Assembly: GCA_023657425.1 (NCBI GenBank)
Contig: JAGTJW010000001.1
Coordinates: 1,426,001-1,490,000, forward strand
Reading direction: 5' to 3'
DNA length: 64,000 nt
DNA from: Ideonella sp. WA131b
GTDB lineage: Bacteria > Pseudomonadota > Gammaproteobacteria > Burkholderiales > Burkholderiaceae_C
In this document: positions 51,413 to 59,103 of the stretch, piece by piece
Layout: each line of letters opens with the position of its first letter
How positions within the stretch are numbered: the first letter of the stretch is position 1
Made by a program: the position numbers and the translations under genes
Notes under the pieces: generated by a model
What the model was told of the DNA's origin: nothing
The model's database searches: none
What the model saw: only the letters and a program-made list of their open reading frames with translations

Positions 51413-51628
51413 TCAGTGCCCGCCGGTTCGCTGTTCGCCGGCCTTCAGGCGGTAGACCGTGCCGCAATACGGGCAGCGGCCCTCGCCGTGCGCGGCGACG
51501 TTGATGAACACCTTGGGATGGCTGTTCCACAGCGGCATCTTCGGGTGGGGGCAGTGCGTGACGCCGCTGCCCATCAGCTCGTCGGCGGCCAGCTCCACCA
51601 CGGCGCGGGGTTCGGGGCTCGTGTTCAT
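51413..51628 (-). CDS. Zinc-finger protein (zf-CHCC type)
   Basis: A 71-residue protein with one zinc site: Cys and His in GVTHCPHPKMPLWNSHPKVF and the pair CPYCG, the CHCC arrangement also seen in the NDUFS6 subunit of complex I. In Burkholderiales this gene regularly precedes or follows ilvE, as here, 13 bases downstream of it. The function in bacteria is unknown. The sequence between the zinc ligands and the tail is full length for the family. Confidence 0.88.
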   Translation of the reverse strand: MNTSPEPRAVVELAADELMGSGVTHCPHPKMPLWNSHPKVFINVAAHGEGRCPYCGTVYRLKAGEQRTGGH

Positions 51629-51641
51629 CGCTTGGTCTCGA

Positions 51642-52577
51642 TCAGACCCGCGTCAGCCACTCGGCGTACTGGGGGTTGCGGCCGTTGACGATGTCGAAGA
51701 AGGCTGCTTGGATCTTCTCGGTGATGGGGCCGCGCCGTCCTGCGAATTCGCCTGCGCCGAGCTCGATGCGGTCGAGCTCGCGGATCGGCGTGACTTCAGC
51801 GGCCGTGCCGGTGAAGAAGGCCTCGTCGCAGATGTAGACCTCGTCGCGCGTGATGCGCTTTTCCACGACCTTGAGCCCCAGGTCGGCGCAGATGTGGAAG
51901 ATGGTGTTGCGTGTGATGCCGTTGAGCGCGCCGGCTGAGAGGTCGGGCGTGTAGACCACGCCGTTCTTGATGACGAAGAGGTTCTCGCCCGCGCCCTCGG
52001 AGACGAAGCCGCTGGCATCCAGCAGCAGGGCCTCGTCATAGCCCTCGTCGGTGGCCTCCATGTTGGCCAGGATGCTGTTGGTGTAGTTGCTCACCGCCTT
52101 GGCCTGCGTCATCGTGATGTTGACGTGGTGGCGCGTGTAGCTGCTGGTCTTGACGCGGATGCCGCGCTTGAGGCCCTCCTCGCCCAGGTAGGCGCCCCAG
52201 GCCCAGGCCGCGACCATCAGGTGGATGGTGTTGCCCTTGGGGCTGACACCGAGCTTCTTGTCGCCGATCCAGGTCAGCGGGCGCAGGTAGCCGCTTTCCA
52301 GCTGGTTCTCGCGCACCACGGTGCGCTGGGCCTCCATCACCTGATCGACGGTGAAGGGGATCTTCATGCGCAGGATCTTGGCGCTGTTGAACAGCCGTTC
52401 GGTGTGCTCGCGCAGCCGAAAGATCGCTGTACCCGCGTCCGTCTTGTAGGCCCGCACGCCCTCGAAGGCGCCGCAGCCGTAGTGCAGCGTGTGCGACAGC
52501 ACATGGATCTTGGCGTCGCGCCAGTCGACGAGCGTCCCGTCCATCCAGATCTTGCCGTCGCGGTCGGACATCGACAT
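51642..52577 (-). CDS. ilvE: Branched-chain amino acid aminotransferase
   Basis: A 311-residue PLP enzyme of fold type IV that interconverts Leu, Ile and Val with their keto acids using glutamate. The family pattern LHYGCGAFEGVRAY, the PLP Lys in MTQAKAVSNYTNSILANMEA, LDASGFVSEGAGENLFVIKNG and FFTGTAAEVTPIRELD are all present. GGAG lies eight bases upstream of the ATG at 52577. A longer open frame reaching 54203 crosses unrelated genes and was rejected. Co-directional with the zf-CHCC gene. Confidence 0.96.
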   Translation of the reverse strand: MSMSDRDGKIWMDGTLVDWRDAKIHVLSHTLHYGCGAFEGVRAYKTDAGTAIFRLREHTERLFNSAKILRMKIPFTVDQVMEAQRTVVRENQLESGYLRPLTWIGDKKLGVSPKGNTIHLMVAAWAWGAYLGEEGLKRGIRVKTSSYTRHHVNITMTQAKAVSNYTNSILANMEATDEGYDEALLLDASGFVSEGAGENLFVIKNGVVYTPDLSAGALNGITRNTIFHICADLGLKVVEKRITRDEVYICDEAFFTGTAAEVTPIRELDRIELGAGEFAGRRGPITEKIQAAFFDIVNGRNPQYAEWLTRV

Positions 52578-52612
52578 GGGGGTCTCCAGCTCCAAAAGAT
52601 GAGTCGTCGATT

Positions 52613-53008
52613 CTAGGCAGCGGCCCGTTGCAGCTCCCAGCTCACGAGCCGGCCGTGGCGCAGCACGAGCTGCACGCTGTCGCCCCCGGCGTCCGTCCAG
52701 GCCCAGGACTCGCTGGCCGCATCGGTGTCTTCGGCGACCTTGCGGCCGAGCGCCCGCGTGAGCACCAGCACCTCGGGCAGCCGCATGCCGGGCTTGAGCT
52801 GGGCATGCAGCATCACCGCGTTGGCCACGTGCCCCACCGGGTTGGCGCTGGCGATGCGCAGCACGCGCACCGCGCGGTTGAACTGCAGCAGCAGCCAGAA
52901 CACGATGACCGTGACCGCCAGCACCAGCCCCTGCCAGCCATAGGACAGCCAGCCCACCACCAGGGCGGCCAGCGCCAGGGCCCAGCCGATCAGCGTGTGC
53001 GGCTTCAT
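52613..53008 (-). CDS. Small inner-membrane protein of unknown function
   Basis: A 131-residue protein. Two adjacent membrane helices (IGWALALAALVVGWLSYGW and GLVLAVTVIVFWLLLQF) are followed by a cytoplasmic part (RAVRVLRIASANPVGHVANAVMLHAQLKPGMRLPEVLVLTRALG) and a short beta-rich end (SWAWTDAGGDSVQLVLRHGRLVSWEL). I know similar unnamed genes next to ilvE in related genomes but no assigned function. The start at 53008 fits the hydrophobic helix; its 5' end is 19 bases from the divergent glycosyltransferase gene. Confidence 0.7.
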   Translation of the reverse strand: MKPHTLIGWALALAALVVGWLSYGWQGLVLAVTVIVFWLLLQFNRAVRVLRIASANPVGHVANAVMLHAQLKPGMRLPEVLVLTRALGRKVAEDTDAASESWAWTDAGGDSVQLVLRHGRLVSWELQRAAA

Positions 53009-53027
53009 CGCGACGGCCTCGCGGACA

Positions 53028-53807
53028 ATGCTTCCGATGGATGGTGTGCAGACATGGGTGATCAATCTCGACCGTGCGCCGGAACGCCTGGCGCGCGTGC
53101 GGGAGCAGCTGGAGCGGCTGCACCTGTCCTGGCAGCGGCTGCCGGCGGTGGACGCCCGCGCCTTCACGCCGGCACAGCGTGCCTTGCTCGACGAGCCGGC
53201 CTTCCACCGCCGCCACGGCATGACGCCGCTGCCGGGCGAGCTGGGATGTTATCTCTCGCACATCGAGGTCATGCGCCGCTTCCTGGCCGGCAGCGCCGAG
53301 GCCGCGCTGGTGCTCGAAGACGACGTGCAGCTGCACGAGACCCTGCCCGCCGTGCTGGCGGCGCTGATGGCGCGGCGTGGGCGCTGGGACGTGGTCAAGC
53401 TCTCGGCGGTGCATTCGGGCACGCCGGTGGCGGTGGCCGATCTGGGCGCGGGCCAGGCACTCGCCGTGATGCTGTCCAAGTGCACGGGATCCAGCGCCTA
53501 CCTGATGAACCGCCGCGCCGCTGCGGCCTGGCTGCGCCAGCCCGGCGGCCTGCTGCCCATGCAGCTGCCCTACGACCACGCCTTCGACCGCGCCTGGGCC
53601 TTCGGCCTGAAGCAGCGGCTGGTGGTGCCCACGCCCTGCGACCACGACGACCAGGTCGCGTCCACCATCGGAGCCCCGGCGGGCCTGCCCTCGCGCAAGT
53701 TCAAGGGTCTGCGACGGTGGCCCACGCACCTTTGGCGGCTGGGCAACGAGCTGCGCCGCCTGGCCTACGGCCTGGGTCAGCTGCTGCGCGAAAGGCTCAG
53801 AGCCTGA
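53028..53807 (+). CDS. Glycosyltransferase family 25 protein (LPS-type)
   Basis: A 259-residue transferase of the LOS/LPS glycosyltransferase family 25. It opens with TWVINLDRAPERLARVREQLERL, has GELGCYLSHIEVMRRFL, the metal/nucleotide motif ALVLEDDVQLHE and the later LPYDHAFDRAWAFGL. It should add a hexose to lipopolysaccharide at the inner membrane. ATGs at 53028 and 53037 are both possible starts. The stop lies inside a long inverted repeat, and an IS5-family element begins about 55 bases further, so whatever lay downstream has been separated. Confidence 0.88.
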   Translation: MLPMDGVQTWVINLDRAPERLARVREQLERLHLSWQRLPAVDARAFTPAQRALLDEPAFHRRHGMTPLPGELGCYLSHIEVMRRFLAGSAEAALVLEDDVQLHETLPAVLAALMARRGRWDVVKLSAVHSGTPVAVADLGAGQALAVMLSKCTGSSAYLMNRRAAAAWLRQPGGLLPMQLPYDHAFDRAWAFGLKQRLVVPTPCDHDDQVASTIGAPAGLPSRKFKGLRRWPTHLWRLGNELRRLAYGLGQLLRERLRA

Positions 53808-53857
53808 GAGCTTTTCGGGCGTGATGAGCGGGCATGCGCAAAAGACTCTCAGGCTCT
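53799..53857. terminator. Long hairpin at the end of the GT25 gene
   Basis: AGAGCCTGAGAGCTTTT (53799-53815) pairs with AAAAGACTCTCAGGCTCT (53840-53857) around a 24-base loop, forming a stem of about 17 pairs with one bulge. It covers the GT25 stop codon. With no T-run after the right arm it is not a textbook intrinsic terminator, but it is a strong stop or protective structure. The IS5-family element sits directly beside it. Confidence 0.5.
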
Positions 53858-53861
53858 CAGT

Positions 53862-55085
53862 GGGTGTAAACGAAATAATGACCTCGCGCGTTGTGTCTTG
53901 ACGAGACAAGCGCGCGAGGCATGGCATGAAGAGCAAGGCTGGAGACATCGACCGCAAGGGCAAGCCCGGACGCAAGCCGTTGCTGGGCGCCGAGCATGGG
54001 GAGGTGCTTCGTGCCATCGTCGCGGAGATGCCGCACGCGGCGTTGGCTGAAGTCACGGCGGAGTTGGCCCGGCGCTGCGGTGTGAAGGTCAACCCGGTTA
54101 CGGTGCGCAAGGCGCTGCGCGAGGCTGGCGTCGTGCGACTGAAGCCGCTGCGGCGCTCCTCGGCCGAGCGGGGTGAGCAAGGACGTGGCGCGGGGCCGCG
54201 CACCGGCTACAACGCCATGCACCGGCGCAGCAGCAGCCCCGAGGGCCAGCACACCGATCTGACCGACGCCGAATGGGCGCTGGTGGCCGACCTGTTCGAG
54301 CGCGATGGGCAGCCGGGCGTGCCGCCTCGCTATCCGCGCCGCGTTATGGTCAATGCCTGCTGCTACGTGGTGCGCACGGGCTGTCCCTGGCGGCTGGTGC
54401 CCAAGACCTATGCGCCTTGGCAGGCGGTGTACATGTCCTTCAAGCGCTGGGCTGCGGCCAATACGTTCGAGGCCATGCACGAGCGGTTGCGCCAGCAGTG
54501 GCGCCGGCGCGAGGGCAAGTCCCCCGAACCTACGGCGGCCGTCATCGACTCGCAGAGCACGCGCAGCACGCCCCAGGGCGGCAACACGGGCTTCGACGCG
54601 GGCAAGAAGGTCAAGGGCCGCAAGCGCAACCTCGTGGTCGACTCGCTGGGCCTGCTGCTGGCGGTCACTATCACGGCCGCCAGCGTGCAGGACCGCGACA
54701 CCGCCGCCGACGTGGTGGCCAAGGCCTATGCCAAGGCACCCACGATCAAGAAGCTCTACACCGACGCCGCATACGCCGGGCAGCGCGCAGCAGCCATCGA
54801 GAAGGCTCACGGCATCACCGTGGAAGTGGTGCGCCGCCCGGGCAACCGCGCCACCGGCACCTGGCGCGACGCCCAGCAGCCCTTGTGGCCCGAGGAATCC
54901 GCCAAACCCTTCGTCGTGCAGCCCATGCGCTGGGTGGTCGAGCGCACCCACGCCTGGCTCGAGCGCGACCGCCGTCTCATCGCCCATCACGATCGCTCCG
55001 AATGGGCGCCGCTGGCCTGGGTCTGGCTCGCACAAGCGCGTATGCTCGCAACGAGACTGGCGAACTGAACATTTCGTTCACACCC
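53862..55085 (+). mobile_element. IS5-family insertion sequence, complete
   Basis: A 1224-bp element with terminal inverted repeats of the form GGGTGTRAACGAAAT (53862-53876 and, inverted, 55071-55085; one mismatch in 15). The hexamer TCTCAG is found on both flanks (53855-53860, with one extra T before the left end, and 55086-55091) and may be a target duplication, though the exact boundary is uncertain. One uninterrupted transposase gene lies inside. The element ends two bases before the stop codon of the opposing metallophosphoesterase gene, which is left intact. Confidence 0.85.
53926..55068 (+). CDS. IS5-family transposase with N-terminal helix-turn-helix
   Basis: A 380-residue transposase. 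Residues ~15-75 form a winged-helix-like DNA-binding part (GKPGRKPLLGAEHGEVLRAI, VNPVTVRKALREAGV). From ~108 the IS5 core follows (HTDLTDAEWALVADLF), with the catalytic Asp in AAVIDSQSTRSTPQGG, the second in KLYTDAAYAGQRAA and the Glu in VVERTHAWLERDRRL. The IS5 core usually begins near residue 1 in short members, so the added HTH domain is notable. A hairpin (CCTCGCGCG, 53882-53890, with CGCGCGAGG, 53911-53919) precedes the ATG and could limit translation from outside transcripts. Confidence 0.92.
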   Translation: MKSKAGDIDRKGKPGRKPLLGAEHGEVLRAIVAEMPHAALAEVTAELARRCGVKVNPVTVRKALREAGVVRLKPLRRSSAERGEQGRGAGPRTGYNAMHRRSSSPEGQHTDLTDAEWALVADLFERDGQPGVPPRYPRRVMVNACCYVVRTGCPWRLVPKTYAPWQAVYMSFKRWAAANTFEAMHERLRQQWRRREGKSPEPTAAVIDSQSTRSTPQGGNTGFDAGKKVKGRKRNLVVDSLGLLLAVTITAASVQDRDTAADVVAKAYAKAPTIKKLYTDAAYAGQRAAAIEKAHGITVEVVRRPGNRATGTWRDAQQPLWPEESAKPFVVQPMRWVVERTHAWLERDRRLIAHHDRSEWAPLAWVWLAQARMLATRLAN

Positions 55086-55087
55086 TC

Positions 55088-55870
55088 TCAGCGGAAGCCG
55101 CCGGGCCGCGTGCGGCCCGTGCCGAGCTCGTAGGCCCAGTCGGCAAAGCCCTGTGCCGCGGCGCGCCGGGCGGCGCCATCCCAGTCGTAAGCCGTCTGAT
55201 GCAGTTCGGCATGCCAGCCGTCGGCGCGGCGCTCCAGCAGCGCCCAGCGCGCGTGCGGCGTGCCGCACTCGACGATGTGCCGGTGCGGCTGGTCGTGGGC
55301 ATAGGCCGGGCGACCGACGCTGCCCGGGTTGACGGCGAGGGTGCCGTCCGCCAGCCGCCGCAGGCGCGGCGTGTGCGTGTGGCCGCACACGAGCACGGGG
55401 GCGCGCAGCCCGGCCAGGCGGGCGTCGATCTCGTCGTCGGTGGCAGCGCGCACACCCGGATGGATCCTGGCGGCGTAACCCGGGACCACGGTCTCCAGCA
55501 GGCCTTGCAGATCGTCGCCCGGGATGCCGTGGAAAGCCTGGATCTCGCCCTCGCAGGCGCGCATCGACGCCGGCAGCGCCGCCAGCCAGGCGCGCTCGGC
55601 CGGCCCCAGCTTGGCGGCGGTGTAGGCGTCGTCGCCGTCGCCGGCTTGCAGGCTGGGCGCCGCCGCCAGCGCCTGCCGCTCGTGGTTGCCGGCGATGGTG
55701 GGCCAGGCGCGCTCGGCCAGCCAGGCCACCGTCTCGCGCGGCCACAGCGGGCCGCTGGCGATGTCGCCGAGGTTCAGCACGAGCTCGGCGCCGGTGGCCT
55801 CGATCATCGCGGCCACGGCCAGCAGGGCCGGCCGGTTGCCGTGGATGTCGGAGACGAGCGCCACCCGCAT
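55088..55870 (-). CDS. Metallophosphoesterase (YfcE/calcineurin-like)
   Basis: A 260-residue two-metal phosphoesterase. Motifs in order: VALVSDIHGN (metal Asp/His), NLGDIASG, AGNHERQ and the C-terminal CGHTHTPRLRRL, with VNPGSVGRP after it. This is the pattern of YfcE/MJ0936-type phosphodiesterases, and the N-terminus LVSDIHGNRPALLAV fits the subgroup that acts on small phosphodiesters; the physiological substrate is unknown. The ATG at 55870 is chosen, with a GTG one codon upstream also possible. It lies downstream of the DUF1232 gene on the same strand (27 bases). Confidence 0.9.
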   Translation of the reverse strand: MRVALVSDIHGNRPALLAVAAMIEATGAELVLNLGDIASGPLWPRETVAWLAERAWPTIAGNHERQALAAAPSLQAGDGDDAYTAAKLGPAERAWLAALPASMRACEGEIQAFHGIPGDDLQGLLETVVPGYAARIHPGVRAATDDEIDARLAGLRAPVLVCGHTHTPRLRRLADGTLAVNPGSVGRPAYAHDQPHRHIVECGTPHARWALLERRADGWHAELHQTAYDWDGAARRAAAQGFADWAYELGTGRTRPGGFR

Positions 55871-55897
55871 CACGCACCCGGCACCGCGCGCCGCGGC

Positions 55898-56176
55898 TCA
55901 GGCGTTGACGGTGCGGCCGTCGACGTCGGCCTTCACATGCGGCGGCAGCCGGTTCAGCAGCGCGCGGATCACGAGCGGGATCAGCACGAGGTCGTCCACC
56001 AGCCCGAGCAGCGGGATGAAGTCGGGCAGCAGGTCCACCGGCGACACCAGGTACAGCGCCAGGCCGGCCACCGCCCACTTCAGCCAGCCCGGCGATGCCG
56101 GGTGGCGCAGCGCCCGCCACAGGCGCTGCGCGTCACCGCGCACCAGGGTCCACAGCAGCAGCAGACGCTTGCCCAT
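55898..56176 (-). CDS. DUF1232 (YkvA-like) membrane protein
   Basis: A 92-residue inner-membrane protein. The family signature is ALYLVSPVDLLPDFIPLLGLVDDLVLIPLVI, with Pro-Asp-Leu-Ile/Leu-Pro and a following acidic pair. Two helices would hold it in the membrane. The start at 56176 is chosen because GGAGG lies eight bases upstream; a longer frame begins at 56206. Function unknown; it follows radA (60-base gap) and precedes the metallophosphoesterase gene, all on the minus strand. Confidence 0.9.
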   Translation of the reverse strand: MGKRLLLLWTLVRGDAQRLWRALRHPASPGWLKWAVAGLALYLVSPVDLLPDFIPLLGLVDDLVLIPLVIRALLNRLPPHVKADVDGRTVNA

Positions 56177-56236
56177 TGCCAGATCCTCCGCAGAAAAATC
56201 AACCAAGCCCCGTGAGTTGGGGGCGGCTGTCGAAGA

Positions 56237-57610
56237 CTACAACCCGCGCACCGCCTCGATGGCCTGCTCGATGCGATCGACCGCGTGCACGGTGAGGCCT
56301 TCGATGGCCTTTTTTGGCGCGTTGGCGCGCGGCACCACGGCGACGCTGAAGCCCAGTTTGGCGGCCTCCTTCAGCCGCTCCTGGCCGCGGGGTGCCGGCC
56401 GCACCTCGCCGGCCAGGCCGACCTCACCGAAGGCGACGAAGCCGCGCGGCAGCGCCCGGCCGCGCAGGCTGCCCTGGATGGCCAGCAGCACCGCGAGATC
56501 CGCCGCTGGCTCGGCGATGCGCACGCCGCCCACGGCGTTGACGAAGACGTCCTGATCGAGGCAGCTCACGCCGGCATGGCGGTGCAGCACCGCCAGCAGC
56601 ATGGCCAGGCGGTCGCGGTCCAGGCCCACCGACAGGCGCCGCGGGCTGCCGCCGCCACCGTCCACCAGCGCCTGGATCTCCACCAGCAGCGGCCGCGTGC
56701 CCTCCAGCGTGACGAGCACGCAGCTGCCCGGCACCGGCTCGGTGTGGGTGGACAGGAAGATCGCGCTCGGGTTGCTCACGCCCTTCAAGCCGCGGTCCGT
56801 CATCGCGAACACGCCGATCTCGTTGACGGCGCCGAAACGGTTCTTGATGGCCCGCACGAGGCGAAAGCTGCTGTGCGTGTCGCCCTCGAAGTAGAGCACC
56901 GTGTCGACGATGTGCTCCAGCACCCTCGGACCGGCCAGCGCACCTTCCTTCGTGACATGGCCCACCAGCACGATGGTGCAGCCGCGCGTCTTGGCCACGC
57001 GCGTGAGCTGCGCCGCGCACTCGCGCACCTGCGCCACGCTGCCCGGGGCGCTGTTGAGCTGCTCGCTGTAGGTGGTCTGGATCGAGTCCACCACGACGAA
57101 GGCCGGGTTCTCGGTCTCGATGGCCTGCACGATGCGCTCGAGCTGGATCTCCGCCAGCACGCGCACCTGCTGCCCCTGCAGCCCCAGCCGCCTGCTCCGC
57201 AGCGCAATCTGGGCGCCGCTCTCTTCGCCTGTGACATACAGCACGCGCAGGCGCGTGGACAGCGCGTCGATGGCCTGCAGCAGCAGGGTGCTCTTGCCGA
57301 TGCCCGGGTCGCCGCCGATCAGCACGACCGCGCCCTCGACGATGCCGCCACCGAGGACGCGGTCGAGCTCCTCCTGGCCGGTGGGCGTGCGCGACACCTC
57401 GGCGGCCTCGATTTCCGACAGGGTGGCCACCGCCTGGCGCTGCCCGGCGGCGCCCGCCAGCGCCTGGAAGCGGTTCCTCACTCCGACGGCAGGATCGGCC
57501 ACGGTTTCGTCGAGCGTGTTCCAGGCCTTGCAGTGCGGGCACTGGCCCAGCCACTTGGAGCTGGTGCCGCCGCACTCCCGGCAGGTGTAGAGGGTCTTGG
57601 GCGTGGCCAT
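56237..57610 (-). CDS. radA: DNA repair protein RadA (Sms)
   Basis: A 457-residue RecA-like ATPase that processes recombination intermediates. It begins with the four-Cys zinc finger (YTCRECGGTSSKWLGQCPHC), then Walker A GGDPGIGKSTLLLQ, FVVVDSIQTTYSEQ (Walker B), the RadA-specific KNRFG motif in AIKNRFGAVNEIGVF and a complete Lon-like C-terminal domain (LDQDVFVNAVGGVRIAEPAADLAV). The ATG at 57610 is preferred over 57619. It is divergent from the HD-GYP gene, 127 bases apart. Confidence 0.96.
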   Translation of the reverse strand: MATPKTLYTCRECGGTSSKWLGQCPHCKAWNTLDETVADPAVGVRNRFQALAGAAGQRQAVATLSEIEAAEVSRTPTGQEELDRVLGGGIVEGAVVLIGGDPGIGKSTLLLQAIDALSTRLRVLYVTGEESGAQIALRSRRLGLQGQQVRVLAEIQLERIVQAIETENPAFVVVDSIQTTYSEQLNSAPGSVAQVRECAAQLTRVAKTRGCTIVLVGHVTKEGALAGPRVLEHIVDTVLYFEGDTHSSFRLVRAIKNRFGAVNEIGVFAMTDRGLKGVSNPSAIFLSTHTEPVPGSCVLVTLEGTRPLLVEIQALVDGGGGSPRRLSVGLDRDRLAMLLAVLHRHAGVSCLDQDVFVNAVGGVRIAEPAADLAVLLAIQGSLRGRALPRGFVAFGEVGLAGEVRPAPRGQERLKEAAKLGFSVAVVPRANAPKKAIEGLTVHAVDRIEQAIEAVRGL

Positions 57611-57737
57611 GGGCCGCATTGTCGATGGCCTCCGGTGCGTGAGCAGCCCTCAAGCCGGCCCCGACTTGCCCGAAAACGCCTTCACTGGGGCAGCTGCCCG
57701 GAATCGCCCTTATCAAGTGAGCGCACGCTTCGAAGCC

Positions 57738-59045
57738 ATGTCCGACACCATCGCCGCCACAGACTTGCGTGTAGGCATGTTCGTCATGCTCGACGGCGGC
57801 TGGCTGTCGCACCCGTTCCCGCTATCGAACTTCCGCATCGCCACATCCGAGCAACTGCAGACCATCCGCGCCCTGGGCCTGCAGCGCGTGCGCTGGTCGC
57901 CAGAGAAGAGCGACCTTGCCGACGCCGCGCGCGACCCCGCGACGGCCGCGGCCGGCGAGTCCCTCGAGGCGCGCGACGAGGCCGAGGCCGAAGCCGTGGC
58001 GCGGCAACGCAACGTGGCCGAGGCCCACCGGGAGCGTCGCCAGCGGCTGCAGGAGCAGATGGAGGCTGCACTGCGCTGCGAGCGACAGCATGCCGAGGCC
58101 GCCAAGGCCTGGCGCGAGGCGCTGGAGCTTGTCGCGGCGCAGCCGCGCGACTCGGCGGCCCAGTGCGAGCAGCTCACGCGCGCGCTGCTCGACAAGATGC
58201 TGGTCGACCAGGACATCGGCATCCGACTGGTGGCGGGCAGCGGTGATCGCGCCGCCTCGCACGCCTTGAACGTGGGCGTGATCTCGCTGCTGATCGGGCG
58301 CACTCTCGGCCTGGCCGAGAACGAGTTGATGGAGCTCGGCGTCGGAGCGCTGATGCACGATGTGGGCAAGCTTGACGTTGCCGACCGCTTCCGCCACGCT
58401 GAGGACGGATTCAACGGCAACGAGCTGGCGGCCTACCGCGACCACGTTGCCAAGGGCGTTGCCGTGGCTCAGCGCATGGGCATCGCGGCCGGCGCGCTGC
58501 GCGTGCTCGCGCAGCACCACGAACACGTCGACGGCAGCGGCTTCCCGCTCAAGCTGGCCGGCGAGCGCATCGCGATGACGGCGCGGATCGTCGCGTTGAT
58601 CAACCGTTACGACAACCTCTGCAACCCGCAGTCCCGCACGCAGCCACTCACGCCGCACGAGGCCGTCTCGGTGTTGTTCGCCCAGGGCCGCCACAGTTTC
58701 GACTCGACGGTGCTGAACACGTTCATCCGCATGATGGGCGTGTACCCGGCCGGCTCGCTGGTCCAGCTCACCGATGACCGCTTTGCACTGGTGGTGGGCG
58801 TCAACTCCAGCCGCCCGCTGAAGCCGCGCGTGCTGGTGCACGACCCCAAGGTGCCCCGCCACGAGGCGCTGGTGCTCGACCTGGAGACGCAGCCCAATCT
58901 CGGCATCCGGCGCAGCCTGCCCGCGGTCAAGCTGCCAACGGCGTCGATCGATTACCTCGATCCGCGACCCCGCGTCAGCTACTACTTCGAGCCGCTGGCC
59001 CGGCCTGCGGCCGAGGAGGGCGTGCCGGTGGAGCTGCCCGCGTGA
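57738..59045 (+). CDS. HD-GYP domain cyclic di-GMP phosphodiesterase
   Basis: A 435-residue cytoplasmic signalling protein. Residues ~1-130 form an N-terminal DUF3391-like region with a coiled-coil (EARDEAEAEAVARQRNVAEA). The HD-GYP domain follows: HALNVGVISLLIGRTLGL, the HD dyad in ALMHDVGKLDV (207-208), the second metal His, and HHEHVDGSGFPLKLAG (~260-275), where GYP reads GFP. This pattern is consistent with hydrolysis of c-di-GMP to pGpG or GMP. It is followed 58 bases later by a GGDEF-EAL protein, a likely co-transcribed pair. Confidence 0.9.
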   Translation: MSDTIAATDLRVGMFVMLDGGWLSHPFPLSNFRIATSEQLQTIRALGLQRVRWSPEKSDLADAARDPATAAAGESLEARDEAEAEAVARQRNVAEAHRERRQRLQEQMEAALRCERQHAEAAKAWREALELVAAQPRDSAAQCEQLTRALLDKMLVDQDIGIRLVAGSGDRAASHALNVGVISLLIGRTLGLAENELMELGVGALMHDVGKLDVADRFRHAEDGFNGNELAAYRDHVAKGVAVAQRMGIAAGALRVLAQHHEHVDGSGFPLKLAGERIAMTARIVALINRYDNLCNPQSRTQPLTPHEAVSVLFAQGRHSFDSTVLNTFIRMMGVYPAGSLVQLTDDRFALVVGVNSSRPLKPRVLVHDPKVPRHEALVLDLETQPNLGIRRSLPAVKLPTASIDYLDPRPRVSYYFEPLARPAAEEGVPVELPA

Positions 59046-59103
59046 GCACGCCCGACCGCGCCCAAGCGCTCATCCCGGCTTGCGAAGCGCGGAGGGCGGT
59101 TCC

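Noticed and set aside
52578..54203. N-terminal extension of ilvE
   Set aside because: The frame crosses the small membrane protein gene, GT25 and IS5 in antisense; the ATG at 52577 gives the normal length.
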